A stretch of DNA of 64,000 bases from Lachnospiraceae bacterium (GTDB lineage Bacteria; Bacillota; Clostridia; Lachnospirales; Lachnospiraceae), in assembly GCA_015057515.1 (NCBI GenBank), contig SVED01000002.1, positions 1 through 64,000 on the forward strand, given 5' to 3'. This document shows, piece after piece, positions 9,744-18,411 of this stretch. The notes beneath the pieces are model-generated. The model was given only the letters and a program-made list of their open reading frames with translations. It was not told where the DNA came from and did not search any database. The first letter of the stretch is position 1. The number at the start of each line of letters is the position of its first letter. The position numbers and the translations under genes are program-made.

Positions 9744-10442
9744 ATGAACAACCAAGAAATAAGACAACGTCTAGAGGCTATGGCAGAAGCTAAATACAAG
9801 GAATTTTCCCAGTCGCTTATACCGGGTAGCCGACCTATACTGGGAGTGAGAATCCCGGCTCTTAGAAATCTGGCTAAGGAAATTGCCAAAGGAGATTGGA
9901 AGACTTACTTAGACAATGCGTTGGATGATACATTTGAGGAGGTAAATCTTCAGGGCTTCGTTATAGGATATGCAAAGGCGGACCTGGATACTTTGTTACC
10001 ATACATAGCCAGATATGTCAGGAAGATAAATGACTGGTCACTTTGCGATGGTTTCTGTGCTACTTTAAAAATAGTTGAAAAAAACCGAGAAGAATTTTTG
10101 CGCTTTTTAGAAACCTATTCCCATGAAAACAGTGAGTTTAAACAGCGTTTCGTGGCGGTTATGCTTATGGATTATTATCTTACTGATGAATATATTGATA
10201 GAACCTTGTCAATCCTTGATTATATGAAGCATGATGGCTACTATCGCAAAATGGGAGTGGCATGGGCTCTTGCTACCGCATTTGCCAAACAACGAGAAAA
10301 AACACTTGCATATATGCAAATTGGGGAAAATACATTAGATGATTTTACATACAACAAAGCTATTCAAAAAATGCGGGAATCCTATCGTGTAGCTAAGGAA
10401 GACAAGGAAATGCTGAACAATATGAAGAGAAAAGATATATAG
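9744..10442 (+). CDS. DNA alkylation repair protein, AlkD-like
   Basis: A 232-residue all-helical protein of the AlkD/AlkC HEAT-repeat glycosylase superfamily, which removes bulky cationic alkylated bases. The PILGVRIPALRNLAKEI motif near the N-terminus and NDWSLCDGFCATLK in the middle are typical of the Firmicute branch. The tryptophan and aspartate of WSLCD correspond to the conserved lesion-facing region of the family. AAAGGAG precedes the ATG. It is probably in an operon with the preceding cyclase-family gene. No terminator is evident before the next promoter. Confidence 0.85.
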   Translation: MNNQEIRQRLEAMAEAKYKEFSQSLIPGSRPILGVRIPALRNLAKEIAKGDWKTYLDNALDDTFEEVNLQGFVIGYAKADLDTLLPYIARYVRKINDWSLCDGFCATLKIVEKNREEFLRFLETYSHENSEFKQRFVAVMLMDYYLTDEYIDRTLSILDYMKHDGYYRKMGVAWALATAFAKQREKTLAYMQIGENTLDDFTYNKAIQKMRESYRVAKEDKEMLNNMKRKDI

Positions 10443-10522
10443 GATATATGTATATAAATTTACCTTAATCATATATAAATACAAAATGTATAAAAAACAA
10501 ATGTGATATTTTGGAAAACTCC

Positions 10523-10551
10523 TTGACATAATAAAGGAAAATGTATAACAT
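10523..10551 (+). promoter_or_regulatory. Promoter for the degV-family gene
   Basis: A consensus TTGACA at 10523-10528. The -10 is either TATAAC (10544-10549, 15-base spacer) or TAACAT (10546-10551, 17-base spacer). Confidence 0.6.
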
Positions 10552-10601
10552 AGTATTGAAAACTACATGTGATAGTAAAGATAATTTTGTGAGGTGTTAA
10601 A

Positions 10602-11489
10602 ATGGCAGATTTTATTATTAGTGCATGCTCTACAGCAGATTTGACAAAGGAGCAGTTTGAGGAACACGATATTAAGTATATTTACTTTCATTATACATTA
10701 GATGGGGTTTCATATCTTGATGACTTAGGTCAATCTATGAACTTTGATGATTTTTACAAGAAGATGGAAGAGGGGGCTGACACAGCAACTTCTCAGATTA
10801 ATCCAGATGAGTTTGTGGAGTTCTTCACTCCGTTTTTAGAGGAGGGAAAGGATATTATTCATCTTTCATTGTCATCTGGTATTTCAGGAGTTTATAACTC
10901 TGCAACTATAGCTAAGGATATGCTTTTGGAAAAATATCCTGATCGCAAGATTATTATCATTGATTCTCTTGCTGCTTCAGCAGGCTATGGACTTTTCATG
11001 GTAGAAATCAGCGAGAAAAAGAAGAATGGTGCCACTATAGATGAGATAGCTGCTTGGGTTGAAGATGTTAAGCTTAAGATGAATCACTGGATATTAGTTA
11101 CAGACCTTAAGTACCTTGTTAGGGGTGGTCGTGTTTCTAAGGCGTCTGGAACAATTGGAAATATGCTTAATATATGCCCTATTATTGAGGTCAACAACGA
11201 GGGAAAGCTTATTCCTAGAGAAAAGGTAAGAGGTAAGAAAAAGGGCATCAAACGTATGGCTGAGCTTATGGAGCAGCACGCAGAGGGTGGAGTAGATTAT
11301 TCTGGAAAATGCTATATTTCTATGTCTGCATGTCCGGAGGACGCTGAAGCCGTTGCTGCTGCTATAAAGGAGAAGTTCCATAAGATAGACGGTGAGATTA
11401 TCATAAATTATATTGGAACTACTATAGGTAGTCATACAGGTCCAGGAACAACAGCACTCTTTTTCTGGGGAGATGAAAGACAGGTATAG
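10602..11489 (+). CDS. DegV family fatty-acid-binding protein
   Basis: A 295-residue DegV-fold protein. The family binds a fatty acid in a deep pocket and in related Firmicutes acts as FakB, presenting fatty acids to the FakA kinase for phospholipid synthesis. Visible landmarks are the N-terminal IISACSTADLT strand, TSQINPDEF, the SLSSGISGVYNSA loop that contacts the carboxylate, IIIIDSLAASAGYG, and the LKYLVRGGRVSKASGTIG segment. GTGAGGTG precedes the start. It has its own promoter. No fakA is in view. Confidence 0.9.
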   Translation: MADFIISACSTADLTKEQFEEHDIKYIYFHYTLDGVSYLDDLGQSMNFDDFYKKMEEGADTATSQINPDEFVEFFTPFLEEGKDIIHLSLSSGISGVYNSATIAKDMLLEKYPDRKIIIIDSLAASAGYGLFMVEISEKKKNGATIDEIAAWVEDVKLKMNHWILVTDLKYLVRGGRVSKASGTIGNMLNICPIIEVNNEGKLIPREKVRGKKKGIKRMAELMEQHAEGGVDYSGKCYISMSACPEDAEAVAAAIKEKFHKIDGEIIINYIGTTIGSHTGPGTTALFFWGDERQV

Positions 11490-11515
11490 ACATTTATTTG
11501 TTCCATATGTATAAT
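11487..11515 (+). promoter_or_regulatory. Promoter for trxA
   Basis: TAGACA (11487-11492), 17-base spacer, TATAAT (11510-11515). The -35 overlaps the end of the degV-family gene. Confidence 0.5.
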
Positions 11516-11580
11516 TTTAGTATGGTGGGCTTATGCTATAGCTAAGGAAGTACCATAGATATAACTTAGGGAGGGATATT

Positions 11581-11889
11581 ATGGCAGTTATAGAGATTAC
11601 AGCTGAGAATTTCCAAAGTGAAGTTTTAGAAAGTTCAGTTCCGGTATTACTTGACTTTTGGGCTGATTGGTGTGGTCCTTGTAAGATGATGGCTCCTGTG
11701 GTTGATGCAGTAGCAGAGGAGAGAGCAGACATCAAGGTTGGAAAGGTAAATGTAGATGCTGAGGGAGATTTAGCAGCCAAATACGGTATTATGAGTATAC
11801 CAACACTTGTAGTTATCAAAAATGGCGAAGAAGTAAAAAGGACATCTGGTGCAATACCGAAGAGTCTTGTGCTGGAGCTACTTCAGTAA
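11581..11889 (+). CDS. trxA: Thioredoxin
   Basis: A 102-residue classical thioredoxin, reducing protein disulfides in the cytoplasm. FWADWCGPCKMMAPV holds the CGPC redox centre. The cis-proline lies in MSIPTLVVIKNG, and the buried aspartate in LLDFWADW is present. Length and motif order are standard. GGGAGGG precedes the ATG. It is a single-gene unit between a promoter and a strong terminator; thioredoxin reductase is not in the window. Confidence 0.96.
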   Translation: MAVIEITAENFQSEVLESSVPVLLDFWADWCGPCKMMAPVVDAVAEERADIKVGKVNVDAEGDLAAKYGIMSIPTLVVIKNGEEVKRTSGAIPKSLVLELLQ

Positions 11890-11904
11890 TATAGTGGATT
11901 TAAA

Positions 11905-11940
11905 AAAGAGTCGGTGCGACAAAGCACTGACTCTTTTTTT
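11905..11940 (+). terminator. Intrinsic terminator of trxA
   Basis: A 13-bp stem (11905-11917 with 11924-11936, one G-T wobble), six-base loop and eight or more Ts. Confidence 0.92.
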
Positions 11941-12080
11941 GTAAACCACATTTAACATATATTTCACAGTTAAATATATTTCCCTTTTTACCGAAATCGT
12001 GATAAAATCTAATCATATTTTGTGATGGTTGGGACTTATGGTAGGGAAGTTAGTATATATTCACAGTGGAGATGTAATCC

Positions 12081-13916
12081 ATGATTAAGATAGAAGATTT
12101 GGCATTTGAATATTTTGAAAGAGATGAAGAGGGCTATCTCACAGATATGATTAACGCTATCCGTGGGATTAATTTTGATGCAAAAAAAGGTGAGATTGTA
12201 GGTATTGTAGGTAAAAATGGTTCGGGGAAAAGTACCCTTGCTAAGATATTAAACCGCCTCCTTTTACCTATAGAGGGCACAGTTATTATAGGTGGAAGGG
12301 ATGCACTGGATGAAAATAACGAGCTTCAGGTTAGAAAGGATGTGGGAATGGTTTTCCAAAATCCCGACGACCAGCTTATAGGAAGTATTGTGGCGGAGGA
12401 TGTGGCCTTTGGCGCAGAAAATATAGGCGTTCCTCAATACAAGCTTTGGGAAAGAGTTTTAAAGGCTATAGACCGAGCAGGCCTAACAACTTATATCAAG
12501 GATACAACCAAGGATAGCTCTAAAGATAAGACAGAAAAAAAGAGGAAGTACGCTTACGCGAAGGATTTTTCGGATAGAAGAATAAATGAGCTTTCAGGTG
12601 GGGAGAAACAAAAGGTAGCCATTGCAGGAGTGCTAGCTATGGAACCTAAATGCATAGTTTTAGATGAGGCTACCAGCATGCTTGATCCAAAATCCAGGTG
12701 GGATATTATAGCTCTTATGAAGAAGCTAAAAGATGAACTTGGCATTACAGTGATTATGATTACCCACATGATGGAGGAACTTATTGTTGCTGATAAAATA
12801 TATGTGATGCATATGGGAAAGATTGTTATGAAGGGTAGGCGTGAGGCTATTTTTTCACGTGGTGAGGAGCTTCGCGACTACGGCCTTGATTGCCCTAAAT
12901 CAGTAGTAATAAAAAGTAAACTTGTAGATGAGGGTATTATAAATGATAGTAGCATATATACAGTAGATGGCATAGTAAATCGTATCAAGATGGAATATCC
13001 TATGGCCTTTGAAAAGAGTGTGCCTTTGCCAGAGCTGGTGGAGGATAGTAGGAAGGTTGACCCGGTAAATGCTATACTTTTTGATAAAGTATCTTTTTCT
13101 TACGGCAGGAAAAAGGTTCTTGATAAGGTATCGCTAACGGTTGCCAAGGGAGAGTACGTTGCTATTGTTGGTTCCACAGGTTCCGGCAAATCAACTCTTT
13201 TATCTCATATTCCAAGACTTATTTCGCCATCCTTAGGTTCAGTGTATGTAGATGGCATGGATATTGGTGATAGAAGTACTGATATAAGAAAACTAAGATG
13301 TAAGATAGGATATGTTTTTCAATATCCGGAACAGCAGCTTTTTGCAAAAAATGTATACGAGGACGTTGTGTTTGGACCAAGAAATGTAGGGATTTCAGAG
13401 GTGGAAGCGGAAAAACGTGCTTATGAGGCCATCAGTCTGGTAGGACTTTCTGAGGATATGTATGATATGCCTTTAAGCAAGCTTTCCGGTGGTCAACGAA
13501 GACGAGTGGCTTTGGCAGGAGTACTTGCCATGAAGCCAGAGTATCTTATATTAGATGAACCGGTGGCGGGTCTTGATCCTGCCGGCAAGGAAGAAATGCT
13601 TGCTATAATTGACATTCTACATCGTGAGGTAGGCATAACTATTCTTATGGTTAGCCATGATATAGAAAGTGTTGCTAAGTACGCAGACAAAGTTATAGTT
13701 ATGGAAAAGGGCAACGTGGTATATAACGGCAGTCCTGCCAATGCTTTTTACACAATTTGGAAGGAAACGGGAGAAATGCATCAGCTACCAGTTATGATGC
13801 AGATACTTATAAAGCTACGGGAGGCTGGTCTTCCTGTAGAGTGTTTTGTCACTGAGGAAGAGGCAGGCATAGCTGCAATAAAAAAGGCATTAGGCTGGCA
13901 TTATAGCAAAGAATAA
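12081..13916 (+). CDS. Fused EcfA1-EcfA2 ATPase of an ECF transporter
   Basis: Cytoplasmic ATPase of a group II energy-coupling-factor vitamin/metal importer. Two complete ABC domains lie in one 611-residue chain. Domain 1 has Walker A GKNGSGKST (44-52), Q-loop VFQNPDDQ, signature LSGGEKQKVA and Walker B IVLDEATSMLD. Domain 2 has Walker A GSTGSGKST (about 363-371), VFQYPEQQLF, signature LSGGQRRRVA and LILDEPVAGLDP. Most Firmicutes encode these as separate ecfA1 and ecfA2 genes in the same order, so this is a fusion, apparently through an in-frame linker (about 285-335). Domain 1 has a lysine-rich insert (KDTTKDSSKDKTEKKRK) before its signature. ecfT follows after 14 bases. Confidence 0.93.
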   Translation: MIKIEDLAFEYFERDEEGYLTDMINAIRGINFDAKKGEIVGIVGKNGSGKSTLAKILNRLLLPIEGTVIIGGRDALDENNELQVRKDVGMVFQNPDDQLIGSIVAEDVAFGAENIGVPQYKLWERVLKAIDRAGLTTYIKDTTKDSSKDKTEKKRKYAYAKDFSDRRINELSGGEKQKVAIAGVLAMEPKCIVLDEATSMLDPKSRWDIIALMKKLKDELGITVIMITHMMEELIVADKIYVMHMGKIVMKGRREAIFSRGEELRDYGLDCPKSVVIKSKLVDEGIINDSSIYTVDGIVNRIKMEYPMAFEKSVPLPELVEDSRKVDPVNAILFDKVSFSYGRKKVLDKVSLTVAKGEYVAIVGSTGSGKSTLLSHIPRLISPSLGSVYVDGMDIGDRSTDIRKLRCKIGYVFQYPEQQLFAKNVYEDVVFGPRNVGISEVEAEKRAYEAISLVGLSEDMYDMPLSKLSGGQRRRVALAGVLAMKPEYLILDEPVAGLDPAGKEEMLAIIDILHREVGITILMVSHDIESVAKYADKVIVMEKGNVVYNGSPANAFYTIWKETGEMHQLPVMMQILIKLREAGLPVECFVTEEEAGIAAIKKALGWHYSKE

Positions 13917-13930
13917 TTAGGAGAAAAAAC

Positions 13931-14710
13931 ATGCTAAAGGACATTACTCTGGGCCAGTATTACAGCACAGATTCCACTGTGCACAGGCTGGACCCGAGGG
14001 TTAAAATCAGATTTACAATTGCATATATTATCCTTTTACTTATAGATAGAAATCTGGTTCTGTTCGGCATGCTTTCAGTAGTTTTATTAGGAACCATTTT
14101 ACTCAGTAAGGTTCCTGTCACTCATATGATAAAGGGGACAAGAGGCATATTTATTTTTGTGGTTATATGCTCATCTATTAGTATGTTCACTACTATGGGA
14201 GACATGGTGGTTAAAGCAGGACCATTTACAATAACTGATGCCGGGCTTGTAAAGTTTGGATTTTTGGTGTGGAGAATGGTGTTGATGATTTTTATGTCAT
14301 CAATTATAATGTACACAACCACTCCTACAGAACTTACTGACGGTCTGGAAAAATGCTTTCACTTAAAGGGAAGTGTTGCTATGGGAATAACCATTGCTCT
14401 TAGATTTTTGTCAGTGCTTTTTGAGGAGCTTCACCGTATTATTAAGGCTCAGGAAGCAAGAGGTGCCCAGTTTCATAAGGGTGGTCCTATTAGAAGGCTT
14501 AAGAGCATGAAGACAGTTGTGGTACCTCTTTTTCAAAATGCTATAGACCGAGCATCAAACCTGGGGGAGGCTATGGATGCCAGATGCTATACAGGAGGAG
14601 AGGGTAGGACAAAATTAAAACCATTATCCTATGATATGAGGGATGTGGTGGCGTATATTATTTTGATTGTACTGATAGTTGTAGCTATATGGATGGCTAT
14701 AACATTCTAA
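13931..14710 (+). CDS. ecfT: ECF transporter transmembrane component EcfT
   Basis: Membrane scaffold that couples the EcfA ATPases to interchangeable substrate-binding S components. It has 259 residues with several hydrophobic segments (about 29-46, 48-67, 75-92, 110-130 and a last one at 238-258). The coupling helices carry the two Ala-Arg-x motifs expected of EcfT: EARGAQF and MDARCYTGG. The N-terminus LGQYYSTDSTVHRLDPRVK is typical. It lies in the conserved ecfA-ecfT-truA-rplM-rpsI order, although two extra genes separate it from truA. No S component is adjacent. Confidence 0.94.
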   Translation: MLKDITLGQYYSTDSTVHRLDPRVKIRFTIAYIILLLIDRNLVLFGMLSVVLLGTILLSKVPVTHMIKGTRGIFIFVVICSSISMFTTMGDMVVKAGPFTITDAGLVKFGFLVWRMVLMIFMSSIIMYTTTPTELTDGLEKCFHLKGSVAMGITIALRFLSVLFEELHRIIKAQEARGAQFHKGGPIRRLKSMKTVVVPLFQNAIDRASNLGEAMDARCYTGGEGRTKLKPLSYDMRDVVAYIILIVLIVVAIWMAITF

Positions 14711-14741
14711 AGAGAAGGTTTTGTAGAACAAGGGGGATAGT

Positions 14742-15836
14742 ATGAGTTGGAATATGACGGATGAGAATACAACAGAGCTTGATACCATCGCTGAGAGATT
14801 GAATGCATGCAGAGAAAGAAGAGAGCTTTTGATCTTGGAACTGGATAATGAGAAATTTAAGAATAAATATATAGGTAAGAGAGAAAAACTGGCAAAGGAA
14901 AAGCTTAGAACTCATATGTATATATGTATACCACTTACTATCATCGCAATAGGCAGTATAGCTGCATGTATTAATTTTTTATACCTTGCTACACATGGTA
15001 GGTATGATGAACAAGTAGGTTTGGGTATGCTGTTTTCCTGTTTGATCGCTCTGGGTTCGGGAGCATTAGACCTAAGTATTTTGGTTCCAGCCCTTAAGAT
15101 GGGCAATAAGTTTAATCCCATAGGCAAAAAGAAAAATGGCAACCGCGATGAGCAGACCTTTGATATGGAGAGGGAAAACGCTGACGAGAAAATCACTCTT
15201 CTTGAAAAACAGGTGGAAGATATTGATGACGAAATTGAAAAGCTACAGATAAGAAAAAATGAGTGTGAGATAATTATTGCTAGCAAAAAAGATGCGATAA
15301 CAGACGACACGTCCACAATGAAAACTTCAGTCGGTAAATTTGCTTTTAAAACTGAGACTCAAAGTGGTACACAGATAGAGGAGCTTACAGCCTTCTATAA
15401 CAGGGAGATAGATTCCCTTCAGCGAAAAAAGGAAAAACTTGAGTCTGAAAGGGATATGCTGCAGAGAAATATTCTGCAGGTTTCAGAAGATTTTAAGATG
15501 GCAAAAAATCGTATTTTTATATTTGTTATAGTGACAGCGGTAGTTACATTTATGCACGGAGTTTTTTCGGGTGTAACTTATCATCTATTATCTTTTGTGA
15601 TATGTATTGTGTTAGTTTCATATTTGCTGTGGGTTATATCAGTTTGCAAAAAACCTATAATATTATATATGGTGGAACAAAAAAGTCCCCATATACAAGA
15701 CTATGCATTTGTAAATGATTTAAAGCCTATTAGTGAAAAAAGAAAACAGGTAATCGAAGAAATACAGGAGTGCAAGACTCGTATAATGGAATATGAGGAA
15801 AAGATACAAAAACTGACAAATGGAGGGACATTATGA
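14742..15836 (+). CDS. Coiled-coil protein with four membrane segments
   Basis: A 364-residue protein I do not recognise. It alternates predicted coiled coils (about 13-55, 140-185, 211-250, 328-358) with two hydrophobic hairpins: segments near 59-83 and 93-117, then 258-276 and 280-301. The layout suggests cytoplasmic coils joined by two membrane hairpins. GGGGGA lies upstream of the ATG. Its stop overlaps the next start in an ATGA, so both proteins are probably made together. The pair interrupts the normally contiguous ecfT-truA junction, so it is an insertion relative to the usual gene order. Function unknown. Confidence 0.7.
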   Translation: MSWNMTDENTTELDTIAERLNACRERRELLILELDNEKFKNKYIGKREKLAKEKLRTHMYICIPLTIIAIGSIAACINFLYLATHGRYDEQVGLGMLFSCLIALGSGALDLSILVPALKMGNKFNPIGKKKNGNRDEQTFDMERENADEKITLLEKQVEDIDDEIEKLQIRKNECEIIIASKKDAITDDTSTMKTSVGKFAFKTETQSGTQIEELTAFYNREIDSLQRKKEKLESERDMLQRNILQVSEDFKMAKNRIFIFVIVTAVVTFMHGVFSGVTYHLLSFVICIVLVSYLLWVISVCKKPIILYMVEQKSPHIQDYAFVNDLKPISEKRKQVIEEIQECKTRIMEYEEKIQKLTNGGTL

Positions 15837-16393
15837 ATAACTTTTTAAATGATAAGAAAATGAAAATAGCATTATCTGTAATTGTAATAGCCGCTATGGC
15901 TATTATAGGTGTGTTGGCTCTTGGGTCAGGTGAGCCGGAGGAAAGTAATACTGAATTAACAACAGTAAGTGTTGAGGGAAATGATGCTTCGGACATAGAA
16001 GATGTAGAGGTTAATTCTGACAGTCAAAATTCGGTTAGTGAAGAAAGTGCTGCCACAACAGAAAATGTGGTTTTGGATAATGAAGACGAGGTCATAATTG
16101 ATGACGCTGCTGTAAGAGATGAAGTATCTTTGACTTTTAGATATGATAATCAGCTTGACAGTCATTATGAAAAGCATGGCATAGATATGGGGTTTGCATC
16201 TGCAGAGGAGTACCTTGAAGCGGCTAACGCCGTAATAAATAATCCAAAAGCACTTCACAAGATTGAGGCAGAGGATGGAGATGATGTTTATTACGTAGAG
16301 GAAACTAACGAGTTTGTGGTTGTTTCAACAGATGGATATATTCGTACATATTTCCTTCCAGATGATGGATTAGATTACTATAACAGACAGTAG
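15833..16393 (+). CDS. Membrane-anchored protein with BECR-toxin-like C-terminus
   Basis: A 186-residue protein with a single N-terminal membrane segment (about 10-30), a long acidic Ser/Glu/Asp-rich linker (35-95) and a compact C-terminal domain (about 98-186). That domain has HYEKHG (111-116), a helix (AEEYLEAANAVI), then YYVEETNEFVVVSTDG and YIRTYFLPDDG. This His/Lys-first, Thr-Tyr-Phe-last pattern recalls the barnase/EndoU/colicin/RelE (BECR) ribonuclease domains of polymorphic and phage toxins. The likeness is my pattern recognition, not a search result. It overlaps the upstream coiled-coil gene by 4 bases and precedes truA by 16. It could be a surface-exposed nuclease or a domesticated derivative. 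Confidence 0.6.
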   Translation: MNNFLNDKKMKIALSVIVIAAMAIIGVLALGSGEPEESNTELTTVSVEGNDASDIEDVEVNSDSQNSVSEESAATTENVVLDNEDEVIIDDAAVRDEVSLTFRYDNQLDSHYEKHGIDMGFASAEEYLEAANAVINNPKALHKIEAEDGDDVYYVEETNEFVVVSTDGYIRTYFLPDDGLDYYNRQ

Positions 16394-16409
16394 ATAGCAG
16401 GAAAATGAT

Positions 16410-17147
16410 ATGATTAGAGTTAAACTAATTGTTGCCTATGATGGCACCAACTATTGTGGGTGGCAGATACAGGACAACGGAATTACAATTGAAGAAATTC
16501 TTAACCGTGAATTATCCGCCTTGTTAAAGGAGGATATAAAGGTTATTGGTGCCAGTCGTACAGACTCAGGAGTTCACGCTATGGGTAATGTGGCAGTATT
16601 CGACACAGAGACAAGAATTCCTGCTGAGAAGATATCCTTTGCCCTTAATCAGCGACTACCTGAGGATATTCGTATACAGGAGTCCTGCCAGGTGGCGGAT
16701 GATTTTCATCCAAGGTTTTGTGATACAATTAAAACTTACGAGTACAGGATTTGGAATTCCCGATTTCCTAACCCCATGGTACGACTTTACTCTAAGTTTG
16801 TGTACTACAACATAGATGTGGAAAAGATGCAAAGGGCAGCAGATTATCTGGTGGGAGAGCATGATTTCAAATCTTTTTGTTCTACCAGGACTCAGGTGGA
16901 GAACACTGTGAGAACTATTACAGAGATAACTTTTAGCAAAGAGGGTAATATGATTATTATGAAGATTTGCGGAACAGGCTTTTTGTACAATATGGTTCGT
17001 ATTATTATGGGTACATTACTTAAGTGTGGTATGGATATGTATGAGCCGGAGCATGTAAAGGAAATCCTTGAGGCCTGTGACAGAGCAAAAGCTGGTCCTA
17101 AAGCAGAGGCTTGTGGTCTTACCCTAGTTGGTATTGAATATCTCTAA
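16410..17147 (+). CDS. truA: tRNA pseudouridine synthase A
   Basis: Isomerises uridines 38-40 in the anticodon stem-loop of tRNAs. 245 residues, normal length. The catalytic aspartate sits in ASRTDSGVHAMGN. Other family features are YDGTNYCGWQIQ at the N-terminus, the ALNQRLPEDI segment, DFKSFC and FLYNMVRIIMGTLL. It is in its usual place between the ECF genes and rplM-rpsI. Because ecfT, the two-gene cassette and truA are nearly contiguous, truA expression probably depends on transcription through the cassette. Confidence 0.96.
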   Translation: MIRVKLIVAYDGTNYCGWQIQDNGITIEEILNRELSALLKEDIKVIGASRTDSGVHAMGNVAVFDTETRIPAEKISFALNQRLPEDIRIQESCQVADDFHPRFCDTIKTYEYRIWNSRFPNPMVRLYSKFVYYNIDVEKMQRAADYLVGEHDFKSFCSTRTQVENTVRTITEITFSKEGNMIIMKICGTGFLYNMVRIIMGTLLKCGMDMYEPEHVKEILEACDRAKAGPKAEACGLTLVGIEYL

Positions 17148-17240
17148 ATACTATATTTTGTGATTTTATTTTTGATTACACTCTATATGGTTTATATATA
17201 ATGAGCTTGGAAAAATACGTAAAAAATATTTAAAAATTCG

Positions 17241-17269
17241 TTGACACAGGCGGACCCGTGTAATATAAT
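17241..17269 (+). promoter_or_regulatory. Consensus promoter for rplM-rpsI
   Basis: TTGACA (17241-17246), exact 17-base spacer, TATAAT (17264-17269). This is the best sigma-A promoter in the window, as expected for ribosomal proteins. Confidence 0.92.
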
Positions 17270-17284
17270 ATGAAATTGTTGACG

Positions 17285-17400
17285 TGTCTTTTTAAGCCGA
17301 AGTGCGCGCTTTTTTAGACATTCTATGTAAGCAATATGCTTTCGCCAATGCCCCGGAGGAAGTATATTAAGATACAATGTACATTTTAGATTTATTAAGG
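17285..17400 (+). promoter_or_regulatory. Structured 5' leader of rplM (L13-leader candidate)
   Basis: About 130 transcribed bases precede rplM. TGTCT (17285-17289) pairs with AGACA (17316-17320) around an inner AAGC/GCTT stem with symmetric T-rich internal loops; a second hairpin is AAGCA-ATA-TGCTT (17329-17341). Firmicute rplM genes often carry an L13 autoregulatory leader, and this has the right position. I cannot confirm a match to the known leader family. Confidence 0.45.
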
Positions 17401-17410
17401 AGGAACCACA

Positions 17411-17845
17411 ATGAAGAGCTTTATGGCAAGCCCATCAAACATTGAAAGAAAGTGGTATGTAGTTGATGCTACAGGACATACATTAGGTCGTTTATCATCA
17501 GAGATCGCAAGCATCTTAAGAGGTAAGAACAAGCCAACATTTACTCCACATATCGACACTGGCGATTATGTAGTAGTAGTTAATGCAGAGAAGATTAAGG
17601 TAACTGGTAAGAAGATGGATCAGAAGATTTACTACCATCATTCAGACTACGTTGGAGGCATGAAGGAGCAGACTCTTAAGGAGAAACTCGCTAAGAAGCC
17701 TGAGGACGTTATCTACCTTGCAGTTAAGGGAATGCTTCCAAAGGGACCTCTTGGAAGACAGATGATCAAGAAGCTTCACGTATACGCTGGACCTGAGCAC
17801 AAGCAGCAGGCACAGAAGCCAGAAGCATTAGAGATTAAGTATTAG
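17411..17845 (+). CDS. rplM: 50S ribosomal protein L13
   Basis: Early-assembly large-subunit protein. 144 residues, standard length. Typical segments are [57 protein letters not shown] and the C-terminal [27 protein letters not shown] precedes the start. It is co-transcribed with rpsI 17 bases downstream, behind a consensus promoter and structured leader that may mediate autoregulation. Confidence 0.98.
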   Translation: MKSFMASPSNIERKWYVVDATGHTLGRLSSEIASILRGKNKPTFTPHIDTGDYVVVVNAEKIKVTGKKMDQKIYYHHSDYVGGMKEQTLKEKLAKKPEDVIYLAVKGMLPKGPLGRQMIKKLHVYAGPEHKQQAQKPEALEIKY

Positions 17846-17862
17846 TAAGGGAGGAAATGTTC

Positions 17863-18258
17863 GTGGCTAAGAGTACAAGATTTTACGGAACAGGTAGAAG
17901 AAAAAGCAGTATCGCAAGAGTTTATCTCGTACCAGGTACTGGCAAGATTACTATAAACAAGAAGGACATGGAAGAGTACTTCGGACTTGAGACACTTAAG
18001 GTTATCGTTAGACAGCCATTCGTTGCTACAGGTACAGTTGGTAAGTATGACGTACTTGTAAATGTACAGGGTGGTGGCTTCACTGGCCAGGCTGGTGCAA
18101 TCAGACACGGTATCTCAAGAGCATTACTTCAGGCAGATCCTGAGAACAGACCAGCATTAAAGAAGGCTGGATATTTAACAAGAGATCCTCGTATGAAGGA
18201 GAGAAAGAAGTACGGCTTAAAGGCAGCAAGACGTGCTCCACAGTTCTCAAAGAGATAA
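17863..18258 (+). CDS. rpsI: 30S ribosomal protein S9
   Basis: Small-subunit protein whose C-terminal tail contacts P-site tRNA. The GTG at 17863 is preferred over the ATG at 17857: AAGGGAGG ends at 17854, two bases before the ATG but eight before the GTG, and the GTG start gives [19 protein letters not shown], the family N-terminus. The product is 131 residues. The tail ends [12 protein letters not shown], the conserved basic end. Last gene of the ribosomal string, followed by a strong terminator. Confidence 0.96.
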   Translation: MAKSTRFYGTGRRKSSIARVYLVPGTGKITINKKDMEEYFGLETLKVIVRQPFVATGTVGKYDVLVNVQGGGFTGQAGAIRHGISRALLQADPENRPALKKAGYLTRDPRMKERKKYGLKAARRAPQFSKR

Positions 18259-18277
18259 TAAAAATATCGCAATTTCT

Positions 18278-18311
18278 CAAAAGCCTCGATTTTCGAGGCT
18301 TTTGTTTTTTT
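18278..18311 (+). terminator. Intrinsic terminator of rplM-rpsI
   Basis: An 11-bp stem CAAAAGCCTCG / CGAGGCTTTTG with a five-base loop and seven Ts. Confidence 0.93.
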
Positions 18312-18339
18312 ATTGTGCGGATGGGGAAATGGAGATATA

Positions 18340-18411
18340 ATGAAAGCAAGATATTATTTGAAGTTGGTGTTGCTTTTACCAGTACTGTGGTTAAGTTTTG
18401 GGCATATATAA
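18340..18411 (+). CDS. Possible 23-residue hydrophobic peptide
   Basis: ATG at 18340 with GGAGA five bases upstream opens a 23-codon frame. Its product begins MKARYYLKLVLLLPVLWLSF, a basic N-terminus plus a hydrophobic run, like a signal sequence or small membrane peptide. It ends inside the first 72-bp repeat. It could be a real small protein, the remnant of a decayed gene, or chance. Confidence 0.3.
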   Translation: MKARYYLKLVLLLPVLWLSFGHI

